Shown here piece by piece: positions 1-5,795 of a stretch of 5,795 nucleotides of DNA (position 1 is the first letter of the stretch; every line of letters begins with the position of its first letter). The notes below the pieces were generated by a model, which had not been told where the DNA came from, did not search any database, and saw only the letters and a program-made list of their open reading frames with translations. This DNA comes from an uncultured Alphaproteobacteria bacterium (GTDB lineage: Bacteria; Pseudomonadota; Alphaproteobacteria; Bin95). The DNA lies in the NCBI GenBank assembly GCA_913060845.1, contig CAJXVF010000186.1:1-5795 (forward strand). The letters run 5' to 3'. Made by a program: the position numbers and the translations under genes.

Positions 1-47
1 GAGATGTAGAGAGGTCTCGTGGGCTCGGAGATGTGTATAAGAGACAG
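1..47 (+). other. Untrimmed Illumina Nextera adapter (P7 tail, i7 index, read-2 adapter with Tn5 mosaic end)
   Basis: This stretch is synthetic. Bases 1-5 (GAGAT) match the 3' end of the P7 oligonucleotide. Bases 6-13 (GTAGAGAG) match the Nextera i7 index I know as N707, as written in the adapter. Bases 14-47 match the 34-base Nextera read-2 adapter, of which 29-47 are the 19-base Tn5 mosaic end (AGATGTGTATAAGAGACAG). The P7-index-adapter order is exactly that of a library molecule, so the contig was extended into adapter by reads running through a short insert. Biological sequence begins at base 48. Short reading frames starting here encode artefact peptides such as MGSEMCIRDR and MYKRQ and should not be annotated. 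Confidence 0.98.
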
Positions 48-3000
48 GTCCAAGAACGGCGCGTTTGGATACTCGTACTCAATCCGCACGGTCGGGCCGC
101 CCTGCTCATCCGGCAAGCGGCGCGGCGGCATGACGAACGGTGCGGAAAGGAAGCCAGTGACACCAACGCCCTGCAGATCCTCATCACGACGAACCATGGT
201 CGCCAGCGGAACAGGTTCCGTCAGCGAAATCCAACGTGAAGCGTCATCAATGGCATGGTCCTGCAAAGCTGGCGCTGCGTTCACCTGAACGGATGGGCCA
301 CGCAGGTTACCGCCACGCGCAGCGATTGCCAGATGCTGAGCTGCTTGCAGAAGGCCATTATCGTCGCCCCCTGCAATGATCAGAACCTTGGAGCCTTGCG
401 GGTTGTTAGGGTTAGCCAACAGCGAAATCTGACTACCGCCTACTGAACCAGCATTGATCCCGCCTGGAGCATTGGCACCAGAGACGAAGACTACCGCATT
501 CTCGTTGCCAAGGTTGCTATAGCGTGCGCTGATTTCAATGCCGTGCTTACGGCCAGCATCACCAAAGTATGAAGCAACGATGCCTGCAGCCTGCAGAACC
601 GTATCAGACGGATTTGGCGGCAGCAGGAACGTCAGTGGCTCTGGCTCATAGTCGTAAACGTCGACAAATGGGCGCGGCAGAATGGACAGGTCATCGACCA
701 GCGGAAGCGGGCGAACGGCCATTTCCAGCTGTGAAGCCTTGGTATCAACCCGGAGCCAGAGTGATTCGTGAACTGGGTCTTCGCAATCTGTCGTGTAGTG
801 CTTGTCTGTTTCCAGCAGCAACACGTTTTCTTCTTTGAAGAGAGCCGCATTGATAGGAAGCTGGATTGTGGCACCACCTGCATAGGATCGCAGTAGACGC
901 AGTTTACCAATCGGTGCGCCATTCAGCATCACAGAGAGATTGCTGAGTTCCGGCAACAGCGAAGGAGAGTAATCATAGCTAAGTGTCAGGCGCGCCTGAT
1001 CAACGACCTGGTCAGCGCGCAATGTGAACGGAATGAAGCGAAGCCCCTTAACGGAGATCATCTTCATGTTCGGCTCAACATTGAACGAACGCAGGGTTGC
1101 AGTCTCTAATGAGCCATCTGGCGCCGGCGTGATCGGACCAGGGCGCTGGGACGGGGCGTCCATAGGCAACAGGACCACGGGCGCGGACTCAATATTAATA
1201 TTCGGAACAACTGCATTCAGCGGTTCACGAGGGCGAAGCTGACCAGCCACACCTTCGGCCTGGCCGCGCACACTGCCCGGCTGCTGGCTACTGGCCCGCA
1301 TTGGAATGGGCGCAGGTGCGGCAGGGTTAACTGCAACAGGAGCAGCACCAAATTTCTGGCCACCAAGTGGAGCGGGCGGTGGCGGAGCCAACCCGCCAGC
1401 CTGGGCGAAACTATCACTCGGCATAGCCGCAACAAGTGCGCCCAAACCTACTGAGACCGCAAGCGCCGTCACTTGCGTTGCCCGTGCGCGGGAACCTTTT
1501 CCGCCAGAACCAAACATACCGCCAATACCCCTGAAGATAGCGCCGAACGACCGCCAGATCGTATCAGCCCGATGATTATCCCATGATAGCCAGGCGTCTG
1601 CCCGACCAAATACCAACCGAACAAGGTTGCGCTGCTGCTCCAACGAAACATCGTTGAAACGCACCCGCATTTTCTCTCCGCGAACACCGACGATTTCGCC
1701 GATAACCGGAAGAACCTCAGACCCGGTAGAAACGTCTAGGCGCACGGTTTCACCCGTTCGCGCCGCAACATGTGACTGAACCTCGATCAACGCGCCGCCC
1801 ATCGAAATATCGAGTGAGCGCGTATCGACAGTTTCGCCGTCGCTAAATACAAGCCGCGTATCCAAATTCACCTCAACACGCACATGCTCACGCACCTGGC
1901 GTCGTTCACGCGCAACGGAGATCGCAGCAAGCACAACAATTAGGTTGAACGCGGCCCAAACCATGTTCAGCGCGATAACGCCGACATCCACCTGCTCAAG
2001 GAACTGCAGATCAGCGTCATTCAATAGAATGCGCAGAATTCCCAAGATCAGCCCCATGATCAAGAACCCGGCCAGCACCATATGCGGCACGACGCGGCTT
2101 GTATCAAAGAAGCTCTGTGGCAGCAGGCCGCCTTTTTCGGTCACATTGAACGACCCGCGACGCGGATTGATCATCGTGTAAAGCGTTGGCCGAAGAATAT
2201 GGAACGACAGCACGCTCTCATAGATTTCACCCCAGAACGTATATCTGTGCTGGGCCTGCAAGCGCGAGTTCGTTAGCACCGAATGGATCAGATGCGGGAA
2301 CGCGTACAGGAAAATGAGCTGCCAGCTGGACGTGATGATGTTCTGCGCGAACAACAGATAGGCCAGCGGTGCTGTCAGGAATACGAAGCGCGGTAACGCG
2401 AAGAAGAAGTGCAGCATCGCATTCAGATAGCAAAGCCGCTGCGCGAGCGTGAGCCCACGACCGAACAACGGATTGTCCAGGCGGAAGATCTGCGTCATGC
2501 CCCGCGCCCAACGCATGCGTTGACCAATGTGCAAAGCCAAACGTTCAGTCGCCAATCCAGCAGCGAGGGGCAGGCGAATGTAGATTGAATCCCAGCCCCT
2601 ACGATGCATTTTGAGCGCAGTATGGGCGTCTTCCGTCACGGTTTCTGTCGCGAACCCGCCGACATCATCAAGGGCATCACGGCGTAGCACCGCACAGGAG
2701 CCGCAGAAGAAGGCTGCATTCCAGAAGTCGTTGCCTTCCTGAACAAGACCATAGAACAGTTGGCCTTCGTTCGGGACGGCAGAGCCACCGCTAACGTTCC
2801 GCTCGAACGGATCGGGCGAATAGAAGTGATGCGGCGTCTGCACAAGTGCGACATTCTCATTCTCGAGGAATGCGCCAACGGTCATCTGCAGGAATGCGCG
2901 CGTGGGAATGTGATCGGAATCAAAGATCGCAATGAGATCAGCATCAGTACGCGTCATCGCGTGGTTAAGGTTGCCCGCTTTCGCGTGCTTGTTGTCATCA

Positions 3001-3599
3001 CGCGTGATGTAGCCGCAGCCAACTTCTTGCGCGAAATCAGCAAATTCCGACCGGCGACCATCATCGAGCAAATAGACCCGCATGCGATCACGCGGATAAT
3101 CCATCGCCATCGCGCCAAGCACTGTATTGCTGACGACACTAAGCGTTTCGTTGTATGTCGGGATATAAACGTCAACCGTTGGCCAGAGATCTAGATCCTC
3201 CGGCATGGGCACAGGCCGTCGTCGTAATGGCCAAATCGACTGAACAAAGCCCAGGATCAGCACCATAAACGCGTAAAGCTCGGCCATGAACAAGCCAGTG
3301 CCGAGGAACATTTCCGCAAGTGTTTCAAATTGCAGGGTTTCTGTTAATCGCCAGTAGAGATACCTGGTCGACACCGTCGCGGACAAAACGACAAGGAAGA
3401 TCGTAATTGCCCGTGACTTGAACAGGTTCAACACAAAGAATGCGATGATCGTGAAGACCATGAACAGAAATTGTGAGCGCGCGTCTAGCTTGCCTGCGAC
3501 CACAAGGGCCAATGGAATACATGCCAAAAGTGCCACCAACCATACCCAGATAGGTATAGAATAAGCGCCTCGTCGTGCTCGTCTTACGGCTGCGTTCAT
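48..3599 (-). CDS. bcsAB: Fused cellulose synthase BcsAB (catalytic BcsA plus periplasmic BcsB), 3' end missing
   Basis: This gene encodes the inner-membrane synthase that polymerises UDP-glucose into beta-1,4-glucan and moves the chain into the periplasm, activated by c-di-GMP. I translated 1184 codons with no stop up to the adapter junction. BcsA part: N-terminal membrane helices (about residues 15-35, 43-60, 65-78, 97-120). GT2 domain with LLDDG (D179/D180), FDSDH (D227, D229), QTPHHFY (254-260), FFCGS (297-301), TED (322-324) and QRMRW (360-364). More helices at about 393-442, 505-526 and 540-562. Gating-loop motif FNVTEKG (484-490). PilZ domain with RRQVR (566-570) and DISMGG (597-602), the c-di-GMP binding signature. 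All catalytic residues are present. A signal-peptide-like helix and a Pro/Ala linker follow, then BcsB from about 836, with CEDP (939-942), SLW (946-948) and LPRPFVDVYD (974-983). AcsAB of Komagataeibacter is about 1550 residues, so roughly 300-400 residues are probably missing. Start: ATG at 3599 has no strong Shine-Dalgarno, only GGGGG about 10 bases upstream. An in-frame ATG at 3620 would add seven residues. Confidence 0.96.
1095..1397 (-). other. Pro/Ala/Gly-rich linker between BcsA and BcsB parts
   Basis: Residues 735-835 of BcsAB are low complexity, rich in Pro, Ala, Gly and Gln (for example GGLAPPPPAPLGG and NPAAPAPIP), with no domain I recognise. They follow the signal-like helix and precede the first BcsB-type strands at about 836. 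The segment is probably a flexible periplasmic tether, or the disordered N-terminus of mature BcsB if the polypeptide is cleaved. Confidence 0.7.
1398..1499 (-). other. Signal-peptide-like transmembrane segment at the BcsA/BcsB junction
   Basis: Residues 701-734 of BcsAB have a basic start (KGSRARAT), a hydrophobic core at about 710-726 (VTALAVSVGLGALVAAM) and an AxA-type end (SFAQA, residues 730-734). This is the layout of a Sec signal peptide with a possible signal peptidase I site after A734. The BcsA C-terminal PilZ domain is cytoplasmic and BcsB is periplasmic, so a membrane crossing is needed here. The segment could be a cleaved signal, releasing separate BcsA and BcsB, or an uncleaved linker helix. 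Seen: the sequence pattern. Inferred: cleavage. Confidence 0.8.
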
Positions 3600-3632
3600 C
3601 TTAACTGAGCCCCCGCCCATTTTCCAAATGTG

Positions 3633-3647
3633 TGAGCGCGACGCTCA
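3633..3647 (-). other. Small inverted repeat in the bcsAB leader
   Basis: TGAGCG (3633-3638) and CGCTCA (3642-3647) form a perfect 6-bp inverted repeat around a 3-base loop. It lies 33 bases upstream of the ATG at 3599 and 12 bases upstream of the in-frame ATG at 3620. It could be a leader hairpin or an operator half-site pair. The T-run needed for a terminator is absent. It may be chance. Confidence 0.4.
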
Positions 3648-3684
3648 ACCCCCGTAGATACGTCATCGCTGATTCACATTCTTT

Positions 3685-3749
3685 AAAAACGAAAAATGCC
3701 AGTCTAAAACCCGCTAATTTCTTAGCGTTTGGCTTAAAGCCCCTGGCAT
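3685..3749 (-). terminator. Nested RNA structure with T-tracts between the Ala-rich gene and bcsAB: terminator or attenuator
   Basis: Read on the minus strand, a 7-bp outer stem is formed by ATGCCAG (3749-3743) and CTGGCAT (3702-3696). It encloses a 6-bp stem CGCTAA/TTAGCG (3727-3722 with 3717-3712) closed by a GAAA tetraloop, plus a smaller GGCTTTAAGCC hairpin (3741-3731). The outer stem runs straight into TTTTT (3696-3692), CG, TTTTT (3689-3685). The structure starts 17 bases after the stop codon of the Ala-rich gene. A stem followed by U-tracts is the form of an intrinsic terminator. The three-stem arrangement and the position just ahead of bcsAB also allow an attenuator or intercistronic expression control. 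It does not match a riboswitch class I can name. Confidence 0.65.
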
Positions 3750-3766
3750 AGCTATCACAAATGGCG

Positions 3767-4654
3767 TCAAAGTTTCCTGAATAGCTCAGCCAAACTGCCT
3801 GAACCATCTTCTGGACCAGTATCGTCTGATTTTGAGACTGTTTGCGCCTTTGCTGGCGCCTCTGCAGGCTTAGAGGCAATAATCGTGCCAGCTGATGCCG
3901 TCGCAGCGGCTGCAATTGTGGCACGCGCTGCGGCAGATTCGGATGCTGCGGACCGCGTTTCGACCGCAGCCTCCTTTAAGTCTTCAGCTGCATCATCCAA
4001 AGCATCGGCAGCAGCTTCGACCTTTTCAGCCCCACCAACGACGACACGTTCGCCAACGGTGCGCGCTTGCGCCGCAACGCTTTCAGCTGCGGCTTCCGCC
4101 TTTTCAGCAGCAGCCTTCGCGACGTCCGCCGCGTCATCGACGGCGGCAACAGCCGAGGCTTCCACCTGATTGACGTTAACCCGAACAGCCTCAGCGACTG
4201 ATCCATAGCCCCGCGGGTCCATGCTGCCATAAATCGCGCCAGCGTTTGCCGGTGGCGTAAATGCGGGAGCAGCCCCTGGCGTACTCGTCGACCCGCTGGC
4301 GGGTGCTGCAAACACTGGATTCGGCTGCGCTTCTGGCGCTGGCATAGGCTCTGTAGGGGGGGCAGCAACGACGGATGGCGGCGCGGCCACTAAGGCTGCA
4401 GCTTCGCGTTCCATTGCCGCCGCTGCAACAGATGCAGAGGCCGCGGCGGATGCAGCTGCGGCGGCCGCGGCAGCTGCGGCGGCAGTAGAATTATCTGAGT
4501 GCACAGGAGCACTAACGGGCTGGGCTACCGTGACTGCTGCTGTCCGCATAGGCGGCGGAGCAGAGATCGTGTGCAGGTTATCAAACTCGTAATAGCCGAG
4601 ACCTGGCGTATCGACGAAATCTAGAAGCCCCCGAATATCCGACGCTTCCGCCAT
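3767..4654 (-). CDS. Alanine-rich low-complexity protein upstream of bcsAB; candidate BcsH/BcsP/BcsO-type cellulose scaffold protein
   Basis: This 295-residue protein has no signal peptide or membrane helix and is probably cytoplasmic. Four parts are visible: an ordered-looking N-terminus (DIRGLLDFVDTPGLGYYEF, residues 6-24); a low-complexity stretch with 11 alanines in a row (58-68); a Pro/Ala/Gly linker (about 93-145); and a charged Ala-rich segment (about 150-260) with AAEKAEAAAES-like repeats, predicted helical. It ends in GSLAELFRKL. From memory, Komagataeibacter CcpAx (BcsH) and BcsP/BcsO proteins have a similar plan: an N-terminal D...L..F....Y..F motif, a disordered Pro-rich middle, and a C-terminal motif like AEVF..L. 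They work with BcsD to align synthase complexes. The position directly before bcsAB matches ccpAx. The homology is inferred from short motifs and context only; middle regions this biased cannot prove it. Start at 4654 is supported by a GGAGAG site. Ala codons in the run are mixed (GCC, GCA, GCT, GCG), so it is not a simple triplet expansion. Confidence 0.75.
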   Translation of the reverse strand: MAEASDIRGLLDFVDTPGLGYYEFDNLHTISAPPPMRTAAVTVAQPVSAPVHSDNSTAAAAAAAAAAASAAASASVAAAAMEREAAALVAAPPSVVAAPPTEPMPAPEAQPNPVFAAPASGSTSTPGAAPAFTPPANAGAIYGSMDPRGYGSVAEAVRVNVNQVEASAVAAVDDAADVAKAAAEKAEAAAESVAAQARTVGERVVVGGAEKVEAAADALDDAAEDLKEAAVETRSAASESAAARATIAAAATASAGTIIASKPAEAPAKAQTVSKSDDTGPEDGSGSLAELFRKL

Positions 4655-4832
4655 TTTTAGCTCTCCACCACAAAGATCGGCGCAGCCCAGCGGGCCCGCC
4701 CATACAAAACGCGGACAGCCCCCAAGACCACAACCACTTGCTCACGCGCGAAATCGAACGTAACAAAGCCGCGCTCGCCCTGCAATGCGCGCTTATTCCT
4801 CTACGTTCGCCTAATGAATTGAAACCAAAGCC
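4655..4832. promoter_or_regulatory. Divergent intergenic region between the cellulose genes and the DUF815 gene
   Basis: These 178 bases separate two divergent start codons, so promoters for both directions are expected here. I see no convincing -35/-10 pair on either strand. A weak minus-strand pair (TTGCAG, 17 bases, TACGTT) can be drawn but matches the consensus at only about half the positions. A 10-bp palindrome GCGGGCCCGC lies at 4690-4699. No open frame here looks like a gene. Confidence 0.5.
4661..4666 (-). promoter_or_regulatory. Shine-Dalgarno site of the Ala-rich gene
   Basis: GGAGAG on the minus strand lies six bases before the ATG at 4654. It is the clearest ribosome binding site in the window and fixes the start of the Ala-rich protein. 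It contrasts with bcsAB and the DUF815 gene, which have none as good. Confidence 0.8.
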
Positions 4833-5699
4833 ATGACAGACCCTGCCCTGCTCCCGCTGCTAGAGCGTATCGCCGACGCTTTGGACCGTATGGCCCCGCC
4901 GCCCGCACCTTCGGGCGCGTTTGGTGATGCCGACGCCTTCGTTTGGCAAGCAGAAACCCTTAGTCTTAAACCGGTTCACCATGTGGCTCGGGTCGAAATG
5001 AAGCTCCTGCGCGGCGTCGACCAGGTTCGCGATATCCTCTGCGCGAACACGGAACGCTTCGCCAAAGGCATGCCTGCGAACAACGCACTGCTCTGGGGCG
5101 CGCGCGGAATGGGCAAGAGCTCACTGGTGAAAGCCTCCCATGCGGAGGTCAACCGGGACGTTAATTCTCAGGATGCACGGGTCGCGCTGATTGAGATTCA
5201 CCGTGAGGATATCGAATCGCTGCCGATTCTATTGCGCCAAATTGACAGCCAGCCTCGCCGCTGCATCGTGTTTTGTGACGATCTTTCGTTCGATATGGGC
5301 GACGCCAGCTATAAATCGCTCAAAGCCGTTCTAGAAGGTGGGCTGGAAGGTCGGCCGGATAACGTCATTTTCTATGCGACATCGAACCGTCGCCATCTCA
5401 TGCCTCGTGACATGATCGACAATGAACGGGCGACAGCGATCAATCCGGGTGAAGCCGTTGAAGAGAAAGTTTCACTTTCTGACAGATTCGGCCTGTGGCT
5501 TGGCTTCCATAGCTGCGGACAGGATGTGTATCTGGACATGGTGAACGGCTATGCGGAAGCCTTTGAGGTCGATATTGCACCTGAAGAGCTCCGTCGCCAG
5601 GCTTTGGAATGGGCGACCACACGCGGAGCCCGCTCTGGCCGTGTCGCATGGCAGTTCATCCAGGACGTAGTCGGGCAGTCGGCGTTGGACGGGTCATAA
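4833..5699 (+). CDS. DUF815-family P-loop ATPase
   Basis: This is a 288-residue AAA-type ATPase of the DUF815 family (PF05673), about the usual family length. Its cellular role is not established to my knowledge. Walker A is GARGMGKS (residues 89-96, K95). Walker B is CIVFCDD (144-150, D149/D150). A sensor-1-like ATSNRRH follows (182-188, N185). SLSDRFGLWLGF (214-225) and a C-terminal basic ARSGR (266-270) fit the family pattern. The N-terminus is a short leucine-rich helix followed by a Pro/Ala stretch (20-29). There is no signal peptide or membrane helix, so it is cytoplasmic. The ATG at 4833 lacks a clear Shine-Dalgarno. I kept it because the leucine-rich helix before M20 looks genuine. 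It is transcribed away from the cellulose genes, so it need not share their function. Confidence 0.9.
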   Translation: MTDPALLPLLERIADALDRMAPPPAPSGAFGDADAFVWQAETLSLKPVHHVARVEMKLLRGVDQVRDILCANTERFAKGMPANNALLWGARGMGKSSLVKASHAEVNRDVNSQDARVALIEIHREDIESLPILLRQIDSQPRRCIVFCDDLSFDMGDASYKSLKAVLEGGLEGRPDNVIFYATSNRRHLMPRDMIDNERATAINPGEAVEEKVSLSDRFGLWLGFHSCGQDVYLDMVNGYAEAFEVDIAPEELRRQALEWATTRGARSGRVAWQFIQDVVGQSALDGS

Positions 5700-5708
5700 G
5701 CTGACCAG

Positions 5709-5795
5709 TCAGAAGTACGCGCCGACATGATTAATTGTCGATATACCCGGAGTCATAGAGAAGCCGAATTTGATGGCTTGACCTTTATGTTTGAA
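5709..5795 (-). CDS. Possible 3' end of a convergent gene running off the window
   Basis: On the minus strand, 28 codons are open from the window edge to a TGA at 5711-5709, nine bases beyond the stop of the DUF815 gene. The peptide ends in TINHVGAYF. A terminal Phe after an aromatic residue recalls the last strand of outer-membrane beta-barrels. A competing plus-strand frame from ATG 5727 (MINCRYTRSH...) is also open to the edge, without a clear ribosome binding site. With under 90 bases visible, neither can be confirmed. Confidence 0.3.
   Translation of the reverse strand, partial: FKHKGQAIKFGFSMTPGISTINHVGAYF

Noticed and set aside
19..288. Plus-strand reading frames starting inside the first 47 bases
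   Set aside because: They begin in adapter sequence and then run antisense to bcsAB. The first residues are translated Nextera adapter.
2760..3194. A 144-codon plus-strand frame within bcsAB
   Set aside because: It is antisense to the conserved GT2 domain, whose catalytic motifs are all on the minus strand. The peptide shows no recognisable domain.
3685..3749. c-di-GMP riboswitch upstream of bcsAB
   Set aside because: The GAAA loop made this tempting, but the conserved core bases and the paired-helix layout of GEMM-type riboswitches are absent.
3601..3924. Minus-strand frame of 107 codons spanning the Ala-rich gene's 3' end and the intergenic region
   Set aside because: It overlaps the Ala-rich gene in another frame and crosses the structured terminator. 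Its composition (Gln/Arg/Leu-rich start) is typical of a frame-shifted Ala-rich region.
3885..4173. Ala/Ser-rich and Gln/Arg-rich plus-strand frames opposite the Ala-rich gene
   Set aside because: GC-biased Ala codons produce open antisense frames. Neither has a ribosome binding site, whereas the minus-strand gene has a good one.
4690..4699. GCGGGCCCGC palindrome as an operator
   Set aside because: A 10-bp GC-only palindrome is expected by chance in such sequence, and no second copy or promoter overlap is visible.
5701..5712. CTGAC-CA-GTCAG inverted repeat after the DUF815 stop as a terminator
   Set aside because: The loop is only two bases, the stem is short, and no T-run follows on either strand.
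1..5795. CRISPR arrays, tRNA or rRNA genes, insertion sequences
   Set aside because: I saw no regularly spaced repeats, no tRNA-like cloverleaf and no transposase. The only transposon-derived sequence is the Tn5 mosaic end in the adapter.

Overview
The window looks like one end of a draft contig from an alphaproteobacterium. The evidence is a fused BcsA-BcsB cellulose synthase of the kind known from acetic acid bacteria (AcsAB), moderately GC-rich codons, and a DUF815 ATPase whose sequence resembles sphingomonad and related alphaproteobacterial members. Acetobacteraceae or Sphingomonadales are my best guesses. Genus cannot be assigned from what is visible.

Layout. Bases 1-47 are not genomic: they are the end of an Illumina P7 adapter, an i7 index and the Nextera/Tn5 read-2 adapter. 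Real sequence starts at 48. From 3599 down to 48 the minus strand is a single uninterrupted frame of 1184 codons, cut off by the adapter. It reads through a complete BcsA (membrane helices, family 2 glycosyltransferase motifs, PilZ domain), then a signal-peptide-like helix and a Pro/Ala linker, then roughly the first half of BcsB. Upstream of it on the same strand (4654-3767) is a 295-residue alanine-rich protein with a good ribosome binding site. It sits where ccpAx/bcsH sits in Komagataeibacter. Its short N- and C-terminal motifs resemble those of the BcsH/BcsP/BcsO scaffold proteins. Between the two genes lies a nested RNA structure followed by two T5 tracts, probably an intrinsic terminator or attenuator.

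The divergent plus-strand gene (4833-5699) encodes a DUF815-type P-loop ATPase with no obvious link to cellulose. The last 96 bases may hold the 3' end of a convergent minus-strand gene, possibly an outer-membrane protein, but this is weak.

How the genes fit together. The inferred transcription unit is scaffold-like protein, then structured terminator or attenuator, then bcsAB; it probably continues beyond the contig end into bcsC and perhaps bcsD. BcsAB would polymerise UDP-glucose into beta-1,4-glucan under c-di-GMP control and pass the chain into the periplasm. The Ala-rich protein may organise the synthase complexes in the cytoplasm. The most interesting points are the fusion that keeps a signal-peptide-like segment, the unusual Ala-rich scaffold candidate, and the structured RNA between the two genes.
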